64,000 nt of DNA, from assembly GCA_902798745.1 (NCBI GenBank), contig CADBXM010000003.1, forward strand, positions 54,525 to 118,524, written 5' to 3'. This document shows positions 8,628-17,734 of this stretch, piece after piece (position 1 is the stretch's first letter; each line of letters starts with the position of its first letter). Under the pieces are notes generated by a model. It did not search any database. It was not told the origin of the DNA and was given only the letters and a program-made list of their open reading frames with translations. A program made the translations under genes and the position numbers. The stretch comes from an uncultured Eubacteriales bacterium (GTDB lineage: Bacteria > Bacillota > Clostridia > Peptostreptococcales > Anaerovoracaceae).

Positions 8628-9128
8628 TCATCCTATTCTTATGACCTTATCACAGACGCTGCCAAGCGCCTCATTGATCGTGTCCATCGTCTGAGCATAG
8701 GTCTCAGTTTCATTATCGAAGTCAGCAGTGATCTCGAAATGGTTGCTGACGATTATTAGGTTTCTGACTTTACCAGCCAGTTTGATCACATCATCTGTAA
8801 GCTTAGCTGTTATTTCATCAGGCAAAGCATGCCTTTCGAAAAGCTCATTTGCCACCAGGTTTGAAAGGCATTCAAGCAATACTGTGCTGTCACCCGGCAC
8901 ATCTGCTTTTTCGATCGCATCAGTAATATCAAAGGGAGCCTCAATGGTAGTGAAGCCCTTTCCTTCTCTCATCTTTCTGTGCTTTTCGACTCTGGCAGCA
9001 CCATCTGCCCCATATGGGATCATGGTGGCAAGATATATACGTTCACCCGGTGCTGAGATGTCTGTCACCATCCGTTCAGCTAATTCTGATTTGCCGCTGT
9101 CAGGATGCCCTATTATCAACACTGTCAC
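8628..9128 (-). CDS. cobU: Adenosylcobinamide kinase / adenosylcobinamide-phosphate guanylyltransferase
   Basis: 166 residues, slightly shorter than the usual 170-185. The N-terminal P-loop GHPDSGKS is at 7-14; IYLATMIPYG near 32 and VLLECLSNLVANELF near 84 are the other CobU blocks. C-terminal LIIVSNHFEI corresponds to the family LVSNEVG block, with Asn present but the following residues changed (HFE in place of EVG). The enzyme phosphorylates adenosylcobinamide and then transfers GMP to it. Neighbours cobT (44 bases upstream) and cobS complete nucleotide-loop assembly. Confidence 0.85.
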   Translation of the reverse strand: MTVLIIGHPDSGKSELAERMVTDISAPGERIYLATMIPYGADGAARVEKHRKMREGKGFTTIEAPFDITDAIEKADVPGDSTVLLECLSNLVANELFERHALPDEITAKLTDDVIKLAGKVRNLIIVSNHFEITADFDNETETYAQTMDTINEALGSVCDKVIRIG

Positions 9129-9172
9129 TTTGGATCTGCCCTTTCTTTGTTACCCGGACTTGCCGGCTCCGC

Positions 9173-10237
9173 TTAGTCAGTAAAGTGCTCGTATTGCTCT
9201 ACTTCAGTCTCATCGAATGCCAGTCCTTCTGAAAACAGGGACATTGCCGCGTCAAGCAGCGGCATCAGCATTACTGCGCCGGTGCCCTCTCCGAGGGCGA
9301 GCCCGGCATGTATCACCGGCTTGAGTTCCAAAGCGTCCAGCAGATACTTCATGCCGGGCTCCTTGCCGGCATGAGACGCCAGCATACACTGCCGGCATCC
9401 CGGCGCCAGCCTCTCAGCGACCAGTGCTGCTACTGCGCTAATGAACCCGTCGATGACCACAGGGATGTGATGAATCGCGCCTCCAATGAACACGCCTGCC
9501 ATCCCCGCTATATCGAGTCCTCCCACGGCAGATAGCATCTGCATCGTGAATTCAGGACTCGTACGATCCGTGTCCTCATCAGTAATATATCTATCAAGCG
9601 CGTCCGTTATGACATGTTTCTTGCGCTCAAGGCCGGCATTGCCAAGGCCTGCTCCGCGCCCTGTGACCAGGTCGATATCAAGACCGAGAAGGGCCGCAGC
9701 CAGAGCGGAACTCGTTGTAGTGTTGCCTATCCCCATCTCTCCTGCAGCCAGGATACCGTAGCCCTTGCGTCCGCATTCTTCAGCAATGTCTATGCCCGCA
9801 TTGATGGCCTGCATGCATTCATCCTCAGTCATGGCAGGCTCTTTTGCAAAGTTCCGTGTACCCGGCATCACTTTTTTGTTTATGACCCCTGCGGGACTTC
9901 CTTCCATATTGATCCCGACGTCAACAGCTATCGTATTGACACCGCAGGTCTTAGCCATTTTACAGACAGAGCTCTCACCCCGTCCCATCCACGACGCTAC
10001 CGCAGCAGTTACGTCCTGCCCCGACTGGCTTATGCCTTCTTCCACAACGCCGTTATCAGCGCACATCATGATGACCGCGCGCTTGCTTATATCTATGGAC
10101 GTACTCCCCTGCACCGCGCCGATGCGCGCAGTAAGATCTTCAAAGCAGCCGAGACTGTCGAGTGGTTTGGCTACTCTGTCCCAGCTGGCCCTTATTTCAT
10201 TGTAAATATCTTTATCAAAGGAAATCTTCATCCTCAA
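9173..10237 (-). CDS. cobT: Nicotinate-nucleotide:base phosphoribosyltransferase
   Basis: 354 residues. The family motifs are in order: [13 protein letters not shown] near 23, [15 protein letters not shown] near 60, [14 protein letters not shown] near 165, GRGAGL near 193 and the catalytic glutamate in LGEGTGAVM near the C-terminus. CobT activates dimethylbenzimidazole or another lower base. The start is a TTG at 10235-10237: GGAGGGAGG lies seven bases upstream at ideal spacing, and the TTG overlaps the cobQ stop as TTGA. An in-frame ATG two codons later has no suitable SD spacing. Confidence 0.93.
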   Translation of the reverse strand: MRMKISFDKDIYNEIRASWDRVAKPLDSLGCFEDLTARIGAVQGSTSIDISKRAVIMMCADNGVVEEGISQSGQDVTAAVASWMGRGESSVCKMAKTCGVNTIAVDVGINMEGSPAGVINKKVMPGTRNFAKEPAMTEDECMQAINAGIDIAEECGRKGYGILAAGEMGIGNTTTSSALAAALLGLDIDLVTGRGAGLGNAGLERKKHVITDALDRYITDEDTDRTSPEFTMQMLSAVGGLDIAGMAGVFIGGAIHHIPVVIDGFISAVAALVAERLAPGCRQCMLASHAGKEPGMKYLLDALELKPVIHAGLALGEGTGAVMLMPLLDAAMSLFSEGLAFDETEVEQYEHFTD

Positions 10238-11727
10238 ATCGATGCCTCCCTCAGCATTGAGTATATGAGATCCATGTCAAGATGCTCTCTCAAAGTATCC
10301 GCGAGCCTATCATACTCTTTTTCTTTAAAGTCCCTGTGGTCCTCTGCCTTGCAGGATGCGATCTGGATTCCTTTCCGGTCAGCGAGCGACTCTACTACAG
10401 AAGATGCTATTGCTCCCTTGTCAAAGAATCCGTGTATATAAGTTCCATAGACATTGCCCGTGCATACGCCCGTACCGTCTGATGTGAGATCCCTCGCAGC
10501 GTCCGAGTCGATCCCGTAACGCGTCGTCCTGCCCATATGTATCTCATAGCCTTTGACTTCAAGGCCTGCAAGTGATGAGAAGATTCCGGAAGGGTCACAG
10601 ACTCTGCCACTGAACTGAACGGTCCTCTTATCACCCGCAAGCACAGTGCTCACAGGCAAAATGCCCAGGCCTTCAATACTGCCGCCGCCTTCAACTCCAT
10701 CAGGATCCGAGATATCCAGGCCCAGCATCTGGTATCCTCCGCATATGCCGAATATGGGAGTGCCCTCTGCGTTCATCTTCAGTATCTCTTCTTCCAGCCC
10801 TTTTTCGCGAAGCCAGCGAAGATCGGCAATTGTGCTCTTTGATCCCGGAAGGATCACAAGATCAGCTCCATCAAGCTGCGAAGGATCGGATACATATCTT
10901 ACCGACACATCAGGGAACTGTTCGAATACATCAAAGTCGGTAAAGTTGGATATCTTAGGAAGCCTTATGACGGCTATATCTATCAGACCTCTCGCGGACG
11001 AGGAAAGTCTCTCGGAAAGTGAGTCCTCGTCTTCCACCTTTATGTCCATATATGGCACGACGCCCGCAACAGGGATACCGCTCTTTTCTTCAAGCATTTC
11101 GATCCCGCTGTCAAGTAGCGACGCGTCACCCCTGAATTTGTTGATGATGAATCCTCCGACACGCGCCTTTTCGCTCTCTTCAAGCAGTATCACCGTGCCG
11201 AGAAGCTGAGCGAACACGCCTCCTCTGTCTATATCTCCCACCAGAAGCACAGGAGCGTCCACCATCTCCGCAAGACCCATGTTGACTATGTCATTCTCTT
11301 TGAGATTGATTTCCGCAGGCGATCCGGCTCCTTCTATCACTATGATGTCATGATCCTCTTCCAGCTTCCTGAAGGCATCCTGTATATCAGGGATAAGTTT
11401 TGTCTTGTAATCGAAGTATTCGCGCGCTTGCATATCGCCGATAGAGCGCCCGTTTACTATTACCTGAGAGCCGCTGTCGCTCGATGGTTTGAGAAGAATT
11501 GGGTTCATGCACACCATCGGCTCAATGCCTGCAGCCTCAGCCTGCATGGCCTGGGCGCGGCCCATCTCGAGCCCTTCTTTGGTGGCATAGGAATTGAGCG
11601 CCATGTTCTGCGATTTGAATGGCGCCGCTCTAAATCCGTCTTGCCTGAATATCCTGCAGAGTCCCGCTGCGATCAGGCTCTTGCCTGCATTTGACATCGT
11701 TCCCTGCACCATTATCACTTTAGACAT
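10234..11727 (-). CDS. cobQ: Cobyric acid synthase, glutamine-hydrolysing
   Basis: 497 residues, family-typical (also called CbiP). The N-terminal half is a dethiobiotin-synthetase-like ATPase with P-loop GTMSNAGKS (9-17), [12 protein letters not shown] and [11 protein letters not shown] near 163-173. The C-terminal half is a class I glutamine amidotransferase-like domain with the nucleophile Cys329 in [11 protein letters not shown] and a histidine in [10 protein letters not shown]. It amidates the b, d, e and g side chains of adenosylcobyrinic diamide. Overlaps the ABC ATPase gene by eight bases and the cobT start by four. Confidence 0.95.
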   Translation of the reverse strand: MSKVIMVQGTMSNAGKSLIAAGLCRIFRQDGFRAAPFKSQNMALNSYATKEGLEMGRAQAMQAEAAGIEPMVCMNPILLKPSSDSGSQVIVNGRSIGDMQAREYFDYKTKLIPDIQDAFRKLEEDHDIIVIEGAGSPAEINLKENDIVNMGLAEMVDAPVLLVGDIDRGGVFAQLLGTVILLEESEKARVGGFIINKFRGDASLLDSGIEMLEEKSGIPVAGVVPYMDIKVEDEDSLSERLSSSARGLIDIAVIRLPKISNFTDFDVFEQFPDVSVRYVSDPSQLDGADLVILPGSKSTIADLRWLREKGLEEEILKMNAEGTPIFGICGGYQMLGLDISDPDGVEGGGSIEGLGILPVSTVLAGDKRTVQFSGRVCDPSGIFSSLAGLEVKGYEIHMGRTTRYGIDSDAARDLTSDGTGVCTGNVYGTYIHGFFDKGAIASSVVESLADRKGIQIASCKAEDHRDFKEKEYDRLADTLREHLDMDLIYSMLREASI

Positions 11728-12514
11728 CCCGGCTTAGTCCTCCTAAGAATCCCGAATACAGCCTGCTCAGTCTGCCCTCTTCAAGTCCGTACAATCTGCT
11801 CAGACTCTCATCACTAAATACTTCTTCCGGCTTTCCGCTCATGCTTATCCCGCCTTCCGAATCTATGCATATCACCTCATCAGCGGTTATGAAGGCGAGC
11901 TCAAGCTCATGCATCGATATGATGACAGCTATATCTTTTTCGTGCGCAAGTGACTTGAGAATGTCGATGAATTCCAGCTTGTGGCGTATGTCCAGATACG
12001 AGGTCGGTTCATCGAGTATCATGATCTGAGGCTCCTGGCATATAGCTCTGGCCAGCAGCACCCGCTGCCTCTGTCCGTCACTTATCTCGTTGTAGTCGCT
12101 TTCTGCTATCTCGGTCACATGGACAAGCTCCATAGCTGCATCGACCGCCTTTTTATCGTCTTCCGAGAGAATACCAAGCCTCCCGGTATATGGATATCTT
12201 CCGAGCGACACCACCTCGCGGCAGCTCATCTTCTCTGAAGGTCTCCTGTCCGTGAGCATCACAGCCTGTTTTTTTGCTATTTCATTAGCTGTCAGACGGC
12301 TGCGCTCGCTGCCGTCTATATATACCGCGCCTCCGAGAGGCTCAAGCCTGCCCGCTATTGTCTTAAGAACGGTGGATTTTCCCGCGCCATTAGGGCCTAT
12401 AAGAGTAAGTATCTTTCCTCTTTCAACGCAGATCTCCACTCCACTGACTATCACTTTATGTCCGTAGCCGGAATCGAGATGTTCCGTTCTGATCGCTGTT
12501 TTTTCATCTATCAT
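11720..12514 (-). CDS. btuD: ABC transporter ATP-binding protein, cobalamin/corrinoid type
   Basis: 264 residues of a FecE/BtuD-type ATPase. Walker [10 protein letters not shown] is at 40-48, the signature is [14 protein letters not shown] near 142, and Walker B with D-loop is [11 protein letters not shown] near 165; the switch histidine is in [10 protein letters not shown]. Together with the next two genes it forms a binding-protein-dependent importer. The cobalamin riboswitch and surrounding synthesis genes argue for a corrinoid or precursor substrate rather than an iron siderophore, but the sequence alone would allow either. Confidence 0.85.
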   Translation of the reverse strand: MIDEKTAIRTEHLDSGYGHKVIVSGVEICVERGKILTLIGPNGAGKSTVLKTIAGRLEPLGGAVYIDGSERSRLTANEIAKKQAVMLTDRRPSEKMSCREVVSLGRYPYTGRLGILSEDDKKAVDAAMELVHVTEIAESDYNEISDGQRQRVLLARAICQEPQIMILDEPTSYLDIRHKLEFIDILKSLAHEKDIAVIISMHELELAFITADEVICIDSEGGISMSGKPEEVFSDESLSRLYGLEEGRLSRLYSGFLGGLSRDV

Positions 12515-12518
12515 GCTG

Positions 12519-13526
12519 TCACCTTTTCCTTCCGATCAGCATCACGATGACCACCGGCGCTCCGAACACTGCCGTCATGGTGCTGATGCTCATCTCAGTC
12601 GGCGCAAAGAGATTGCGCGCCAGCAGGTCACAGAACAGGCAGAACACGCTTCCCCCAAGAAAACACTGGGGTATCATGACGATAGGTTTAGATGTGTCGG
12701 ATATAGTCCTTATTATGTGCGGCACTGCTATGCCCACAAAGGACACGGGCCCCGCATATGCAGTCACTGTTGCAGAAAGCACGCTCGACAGCAATATGAG
12801 ACCGATCCTGAAAGACTTGATGTTTACTCCTACACTGGCAGCGTACTGCTCCCCCATCTGGAATGCAGTCATCGGTTTAGACAACATAAAGGAAAATATC
12901 ACGGCTATCACCACTACCGCGATGATAACTCTGATATTCTCCCAGCTAACGGCGCCAAAGCTGCCCATCGACCAGTTGTGCAGGTTTACTATATTCGAAT
13001 CATCTGCAAACGTCACCAGAAATTCGGTAACGGCGGAGCATATATAACCTACCATTACGCCGCAGACAATGAGCACAGCCATGCTCCTGACCTTGCCGGA
13101 TATAAGGAGTATAGCAGCTGTCACCAGAAGAGCACCGATGAACGCAGTGACTATCATCAGTAGTGAGTTCATCATTATGCCACGAGTCATTGTAAATACC
13201 ATAGCGCAGGCCACAGTAAGCTTCGCCCCCGAAGATATTCCGAGAATATATGGACCTGCTATCGGATTTGCAAAGAATGTCTGAAGAAGAAATCCGGACA
13301 CAGAAAGAGCGCCGCCCAAAAAGAGCGCCGCCAGTATCCTTGGCATCCTTATATCCCACACGATCTTACCGAATTTGCTTGCGATATCATGGGACAGAAG
13401 TATGCGCACAGCATCGCCAGCTGTCATTGATGAGCTTCCCACGATCATGTTGAGGATCAGCATCACAATGAGCAGCATAGCGAGAAGTAAATAAACCAGT
13501 TTTATCCTTTGTATCTTCATGCTCAC
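12519..13526 (-). CDS. btuC: ABC transporter permease, FecCD/BtuC family
   Basis: 335 residues with about ten hydrophobic segments, as in BtuC. IRMPRILAALFLGGALSVSG (about 64-83) and GPYILGISSGAKL are the standard FecCD N-terminal blocks; GPVSFVGIAVPHIIR near 258 is the conserved cytoplasmic coupling region. C-terminal FAPTEMSISTMTAVFGAPVVI matches the family end. It should dimerise with the ATPase encoded four bases downstream; its start overlaps the binding-protein gene by four bases. Confidence 0.87.
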   Translation of the reverse strand: MSMKIQRIKLVYLLLAMLLIVMLILNMIVGSSSMTAGDAVRILLSHDIASKFGKIVWDIRMPRILAALFLGGALSVSGFLLQTFFANPIAGPYILGISSGAKLTVACAMVFTMTRGIMMNSLLMIVTAFIGALLVTAAILLISGKVRSMAVLIVCGVMVGYICSAVTEFLVTFADDSNIVNLHNWSMGSFGAVSWENIRVIIAVVVIAVIFSFMLSKPMTAFQMGEQYAASVGVNIKSFRIGLILLSSVLSATVTAYAGPVSFVGIAVPHIIRTISDTSKPIVMIPQCFLGGSVFCLFCDLLARNLFAPTEMSISTMTAVFGAPVVIVMLIGRKR

Positions 13527-14680
13527 TTCAGCTTATGGAAGTATTCCATGCCTTCATCATCTTCCGCTCCGGCAAAGATGCGGTTCATCTCCACTATCAT
13601 GCCGGCAGCGCCCGTGGTTTTCTGAAACATACTCTTGTTAGTGCACCACACATCGCCCGATTTGACAGCCTTAAAGTCCTCGAATTGTGGCGACAGGTCG
13701 ATAAGATCATCCATGTTGTTAAGACCGGACTCTATCGCGCTGTTATAGATAATAATATCAGAATCGACGGCCATTTCATAAAATGCTTCCATCTGTATGT
13801 TCATCGTTGAAAGAGCGTTATCGTCTTCTTCCCCGACCTCTATGGCATCCAGCGCATATTCGCCTCCTGCCATCTCTATCATACGTGTAACATAATCTCC
13901 CGGTTTTCTGACTACCACCGATCCATTTGAATTTACTGAAAAGAATGCCACAGAAGGTTTTTTGCTTATAGAATCAGTATCTACACCTTTAACAAGACTC
14001 ACGGCATTATCAAAATAAGCGTCTGCCTCGGACTCGTGGCCAAGAAGCAGGCCATACAGCTTTATCCACTCGAGCCTTCCAAGAGGATCGTTCTCGTAGC
14101 TTGACCTTTCCACGAGAACGGGTATCCCCAGCTCCTCTATCTGTTCCTTGATCTGAGGGCTGTGATAGATCATGGTCGACTCCACAGCGAGGTCTATTTC
14201 CTCTGTCACCAAAGTCTCAAAATCCGGAGCGCTGTACTTGCCTACATAATGGATCGTATCCGATTCGACCAGCTCCCTGATCTCAGGGATAGCCCAGTCG
14301 GACGCCTTTGTGCTGGTCATCTTGACCGCATCAAGCCCGTCCATGGCATTTATCAGATCCAGTCCGGAGGAGGCTGCCATATATATTTTACTTGCCGGTC
14401 TGCTTATCACGGTCCCGTCCCCAAGCATCTCACCATTGAGCCAGCCGGGCATGTCAGAATCAGATGGCACCAGCCAGTATTCAAGGCCATCACCTATCTT
14501 GATGAGAGTCACATCATTTTCATAATAGTCGACGCTGAACTGTGTAGCATAGTCGAGCTTCATGCTGCCGGTCTTATGCGCATTTGCCGATTCAGCAGTA
14601 CCGGAATTTCCGCAACCCGAAAGCGCGAGTACGGTTATCAGTACTGTTATTAGAAATGCAACTGCTTTTCTTGTTTTCAT
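13523..14680 (-). CDS. Substrate-binding lipoprotein of the corrinoid-type ABC importer
   Basis: 385 residues starting at MKTRKAVAFL, with a hydrophobic signal and lipobox LALSGC (Cys23), so it is anchored outside the membrane. The mature protein has the periplasmic-binding fold of the BtuF/FhuD class: repeated segments around SRPASKIYMAASSGLDLINAM and IPVLVERSSYENDPLGR, and a C-terminal DSDIIIYNSAIESG region. An in-frame ATG three codons upstream (14687-14689) is an alternative; neither has a strong SD. It is the extracytoplasmic receptor for the BtuCD pair that follows. The ligand (cobalamin, cobinamide, or a cobalt tetrapyrrole) cannot be read from sequence. Confidence 0.8.
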   Translation of the reverse strand: MKTRKAVAFLITVLITVLALSGCGNSGTAESANAHKTGSMKLDYATQFSVDYYENDVTLIKIGDGLEYWLVPSDSDMPGWLNGEMLGDGTVISRPASKIYMAASSGLDLINAMDGLDAVKMTSTKASDWAIPEIRELVESDTIHYVGKYSAPDFETLVTEEIDLAVESTMIYHSPQIKEQIEELGIPVLVERSSYENDPLGRLEWIKLYGLLLGHESEADAYFDNAVSLVKGVDTDSISKKPSVAFFSVNSNGSVVVRKPGDYVTRMIEMAGGEYALDAIEVGEEDDNALSTMNIQMEAFYEMAVDSDIIIYNSAIESGLNNMDDLIDLSPQFEDFKAVKSGDVWCTNKSMFQKTTGAAGMIVEMNRIFAGAEDDEGMEYFHKLK

Positions 14681-14689
14681 AGATATCAT

Positions 14690-14711
14690 AAAAAAGCACA
14701 GGGATCCCCTG
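14690..14711 (-). terminator. Weak terminator-like hairpin between two lipoprotein genes
   Basis: On the minus strand CAGGG-GAT-CCCTG (arms 14707-14711 and 14699-14703) is followed by TGC and six T. The five-base stem with a three-base loop is short, so it may only attenuate transcription into the binding-protein gene and the rest of the operon. Confidence 0.35.
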
Positions 14712-14742
14712 CATCCGCATAAGGATCCCCCTAATATCAAAA

Positions 14743-15591
14743 CTATTTTATTGAAGACGAATCGAACGTAAGGGTGTATTCGATCTCGTGCGGCTCACTC
14801 ATTGCCGTAGTATCGGCTATCACATCAAAAGGTTTGTCAAAATACGGCACCGGAATCTCAAATACTGAATTTCCATCGGTATTGACCGGTTCATATCTCT
14901 GCCCGTCTATGATCATATAGTCATAATGCGGACTGCTCCATTTGATAACAGCAGTGTATTCATCCCCGTTTGCTTTGATAACAGCCGGACTATCCACTGT
15001 CGCTCTGCCTGTGCCTCCCTCGAGAGTCACAGCTGCGGTTTGTTCACCCTCGGCTAACTCAGGCTCTGCAGCTTTCTCAGAGCTTGATTCGCCATTAGCG
15101 CTCAATTTAGCGACCATGTCTTCATCTTCCACAGGATCGGAGACTATTACCTTGTGATCGTACCATTTTCCTTTTGTGCCAAGTAGCGCAAGATCGAATT
15201 CCTCGTCCAGTGCAGGCACCGGTACATCAAAGCCATATACCTCATCCGTATATCCATCGCTGTAAGTTACGGTATCAGTTGTCGGCTCCAAAAGCTCAGC
15301 GCCTTCTTTTTGAGCGTCTTCTGATGTTCCCGGATACAGATTAACGATCTTTTTTGATTGAAGACTGACATGGATAGTCATTTCCCCATCTTTGACCGTA
15401 AGGATACCCTTGTCCTCATATGCTTCATTGACATGGAACATCGAGTTATCAGTCGTGAATGTCGCGGCATAAGTGCCATCGGCGATGCCGGGATCAGCTG
15501 TCTGACTGCCGCTGCCGCACGCCGCCATGGAAAGCATGGCGGCGGCAATTACAGCGATCAGTATTAATTTTGATTTCTTAAGCTTTTTCAT
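14743..15591 (-). CDS. Lipoprotein with two copies of a beta-rich domain, unknown ligand
   Basis: 282 residues. Lipobox MAAC with Cys25 after a hydrophobic signal, so it is surface-anchored. The mature part is an internal duplication: the first copy ends FDVPVPALDEEFDLALLG and the second has FEIPVPYFDKPFDVIADT, each followed by a HEIEYT/HKVIVS strand. The second copy also holds WSSPHYDYMIIDGQRYEPV. I do not recognise an assigned function. Its place between the extracellular cobaltochelatase and the ABC receptor suggests binding of a tetrapyrrole, corrinoid or cobalt on the cell surface; NEAT-like folds are one possibility. That role is inference from context. Confidence 0.7.
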   Translation of the reverse strand: MKKLKKSKLILIAVIAAAMLSMAACGSGSQTADPGIADGTYAATFTTDNSMFHVNEAYEDKGILTVKDGEMTIHVSLQSKKIVNLYPGTSEDAQKEGAELLEPTTDTVTYSDGYTDEVYGFDVPVPALDEEFDLALLGTKGKWYDHKVIVSDPVEDEDMVAKLSANGESSSEKAAEPELAEGEQTAAVTLEGGTGRATVDSPAVIKANGDEYTAVIKWSSPHYDYMIIDGQRYEPVNTDGNSVFEIPVPYFDKPFDVIADTTAMSEPHEIEYTLTFDSSSIK

Positions 15592-15616
15592 TTTGTATTC
15601 AAAAACCTCTGTACAA

Positions 15617-16843
15617 TTACTGATTCATTGCGTCAGCAGTATGGGCAACATATATCTCCTGGATCGCAGGTATTCTTCCGAGGCCTTCTATCTGGCAGGA
15701 TACGTTGTCTGCTCCGAGGCCAGCGCCTGTATCTACCGGCGCGTCTGCTCCTTCAACTTCGAACTCTCCTCCGTTGACCATTCCATAGTACCATGAGCCT
15801 TCCTCATCGCCGGCCATATCGTTGTTGGCGTGATCTCCGGCAACTACCATAAGAGGTCTCAGTATGACCTTGGTGTATCCGGCATCTTCAAGCGCCTTTT
15901 TGACTGCAGGGAACGCAGTGTCTTCAGGCTTGCCCTCTACGGTACCGATGAATACATTCTCATAACCGAGCTGTTTCATCTGCTCCTGCATCTGATCATA
16001 AGTCACATTGGCCTCATGGGATGTACCGTGTCCCATTAATACAAATGCTGTTCCGTCAGCAGCTGCTGCGTCGAGCGAATCAAATCCGCCGGCAGAAACT
16101 GCTTCAGCAACTACTGCCTGAGCTGTAGCTTCCTTATCAGCATTGATAACAGAGGCATCCTCACCGACTGAGCCGAGCAGTGGCTCAGCAACAGCGACCT
16201 TTTCGAACTTATCCTTGTAGTTTTCAAGAGCTGCCATCAACTCTTCGTACTCGGCGCCATGCATAAGATGTGTTGGCTGTATAACGAGGTTCTTAACACC
16301 ATTGTCTACTGCTCTCTGAAGCGCCTGATCAACATTGTCGATTTTCTCTCCATCACGGGCATAGATATGATTGATTATTATCTGCGCCGTGAAAGCTCTT
16401 CTCACAGACCAGTCAGGATTTGCTTCCTGAAGAGCTTTTTCTATACCGCCAATATCCTGCACGCGGCTGTCATTGAACGATGTACCAAAGCTTACTACCA
16501 GAAGTTCGTTTTCACCGATATCATCCTGATTCAGAGGATCATCCTTAGATGCGTCTCCTGTATCCGCTCCGAAATAATCCGGACTGGCTTCTTCTCCTTC
16601 TACCTGTTCTTTCTGCTCATCTGTCAGAGCATCCCATGCTGCCTTTGCGGCCTCGCACTGCGCGTATGTATCATCTGTGTATTCCTGAACATAGATAGCA
16701 TCGATCAGGGCTGCGCACTCAGCAACCGGATCAGATGAAGCTTCCTCAGGTTCAGGCTCCGATGTCTGATTGCCGCATCCGGTAACAGCAAACATCATGA
16801 TCATAGATAATCCAAGCAGCAATACCAATAACTTTTTCTTCAT
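15617..16843 (-). CDS. cbiK: Lipoprotein-anchored sirohydrochlorin cobaltochelatase
   Basis: 408 residues, about 140 longer than cytoplasmic CbiK. A signal peptide with lipobox AVTGC (Cys23) is followed by an acidic linker and a short helical segment (AAKAAWDALTDEQKEQVE near 67-84). The chelatase domain starts at LLVVSFGTSFNDSR (about 113) and keeps the two metal-handling histidine regions, PTHLMHGAEYEE and VLMGHGTSHEANVTYD. CbiK inserts Co2+ into sirohydrochlorin, normally inside the cell. Exported CbiK proteins are known in Desulfovibrio, but here it heads a corrinoid operon with an importer. First gene after the cobalamin riboswitch. Confidence 0.88.
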   Translation of the reverse strand: MKKKLLVLLLGLSMIMMFAVTGCGNQTSEPEPEEASSDPVAECAALIDAIYVQEYTDDTYAQCEAAKAAWDALTDEQKEQVEGEEASPDYFGADTGDASKDDPLNQDDIGENELLVVSFGTSFNDSRVQDIGGIEKALQEANPDWSVRRAFTAQIIINHIYARDGEKIDNVDQALQRAVDNGVKNLVIQPTHLMHGAEYEELMAALENYKDKFEKVAVAEPLLGSVGEDASVINADKEATAQAVVAEAVSAGGFDSLDAAAADGTAFVLMGHGTSHEANVTYDQMQEQMKQLGYENVFIGTVEGKPEDTAFPAVKKALEDAGYTKVILRPLMVVAGDHANNDMAGDEEGSWYYGMVNGGEFEVEGADAPVDTGAGLGADNVSCQIEGLGRIPAIQEIYVAHTADAMNQ

Positions 16844-16893
16844 TTTGCTCTACTCCTTTCCTAATACATGAAGAATTTTTTCGAGACTCTCTC

Positions 16894-16926
16894 AAATAAA
16901 AAAGCCTCATCCTTCACGGAAAAGGC
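16894..16926 (-). terminator. Riboswitch-controlled intrinsic terminator upstream of cbiK
   Basis: On the minus strand GCCTTTTCC, loop GTGAA and GGATGAGGC (arms 16918-16926 and 16904-16912) form a nine-pair stem with one T-T mismatch and one wobble, followed by TTTTTTATTT. It lies between the cobalamin aptamer and cbiK, the normal place for the expression platform. Confidence 0.85.
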
Positions 16927-17023
16927 ACCTTGAACACCCTTGCGGGATCATAAGAAGGCACGACCAATTCCGCGTGGTCTGGCATCCGCAAACTACTTGC
17001 TGTAGCATAAGGATGTCTGCACC

Positions 17024-17215
17024 ACATATCCGGCAGGTTTCCTGACTTAAGCTTCATCACGCTGATCTGCCTTCCCGGATCTATCGCAGCTGTTTATCAC
17101 AGCTTCTGTGTCCAGTGGCTTTGCATACTGATCAGCGCTCATCTATTACAGTGACGCGATCGTGCAGGCTTCTCACCCGCTTCCCTTTTACCCCTGTCAA
17201 GGGCACCGGATATGT
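17024..17215 (-). promoter_or_regulatory. Cobalamin (adenosylcobalamin) riboswitch aptamer
   Basis: The minus strand carries the B12-box core AGTCAGGAAACCTGCC (17032-17047) and GCCACTGG further 5'. The ends pair exactly: ACATATCCGG (17206-17215) with CCGGATATGT (17024-17033) gives a ten-base-pair P1 stem. The 192-nt length fits the class. It should switch off the cbiK to cbiJ-E operon, including the importer, when cobalamin is plentiful, acting through the terminator at 16894-16926. Confidence 0.93.
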
Positions 17216-17239
17216 TTCACCGGTTTCCCGGCGTCTATA

Positions 17240-17245
17240 AGTATA
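17240..17245 (-). promoter_or_regulatory. Extended -10 promoter of the cobalamin operon
   Basis: Minus-strand TGTTATACT (TG-n-TATACT, hexamer 17240-17245) would start transcription near 17233, about 18 bases before the riboswitch P1. No good -35 hexamer is seen, as expected for an extended -10 site. Confidence 0.55.
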
Positions 17246-17307
17246 ACACAGACAGCAGCACAATTCGACAGCTCATTCCGCTACCGCCTGCCGTTATCTG
17301 TACTTAT

Positions 17308-17592
17308 CTATTCTATGTTCTGATCTATGTTCTGAATCGCTTTCATAGCCTCGACTATCTCTCCGAATCTTTCGACTATCTCGTCATAAGTATCCGGGAT
17401 ATGAGGTTTGATGCAGTCAGAGCAGTCTTTCACACCATTGAACATCTTATAGTTGCCCCCGCACTTTTCACCGAGAGCATAAAGAGGACAGTAGCAGAAG
17501 AGACAGTTGAAATCCTCTTCGTCCAATCCCTTATGGCATGGAAAGTATTTGCATTCTTTGTTGCTGAAGAATCTTTCGGCTTCGTATTTCAT
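17308..17592 (-). CDS. Cysteine-rich small-domain protein
   Basis: 94 residues starting MKYEAERFFSNKECKYFPCH, behind GAGGTGACT. It contains nine cysteines in the arrangement of the Cys_rich_small family: CKYFPCHKG, then FNCLFCYCPLY, CGGN and KDCSDCIKPH. Such proteins are probably metal-binding (zinc or Fe-S) and are often encoded near or fused to cobalamin-synthesis genes; the reaction is unknown. It lies just upstream of the cobalamin riboswitch on the same strand with its own promoter, so it escapes that switch unless transcription reads through. An upstream in-frame start would add 29 residues across the promoter and is rejected. Confidence 0.8.
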   Translation of the reverse strand: MKYEAERFFSNKECKYFPCHKGLDEEDFNCLFCYCPLYALGEKCGGNYKMFNGVKDCSDCIKPHIPDTYDEIVERFGEIVEAMKAIQNIDQNIE

Positions 17593-17629
17593 AGTCACCT
17601 CTTCATTTCTGGATTTATCCGCTGGCAGA

Positions 17630-17635
17630 ATTATA
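17630..17635 (-). promoter_or_regulatory. Extended -10 promoter for the Cys-rich small protein
   Basis: Minus-strand ATGGTATAAT places TATAAT at 17630-17635 with TG one base upstream. Transcription would start near 17623, about 31 bases before the ATG. Confidence 0.55.
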
Positions 17636-17719
17636 CCATAATAATTATCTATTCCTCGTAAAATGCAGACAGTTCCCACAAAGGCCTAATAATATAGAGA
17701 GTTTTGGGGCAAAGTAGTG

Positions 17720-17725
17720 TATAAT
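17720..17725 (+). promoter_or_regulatory. -10 box directly before the DMT transporter start
   Basis: A perfect TATAAT ends nine bases before the ATG at 17735, so a transcript would begin within a few bases of the start codon and be leaderless or nearly so. No clear -35 box is seen. Confidence 0.4.
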
Positions 17726-17734
17726 GACTCCATT

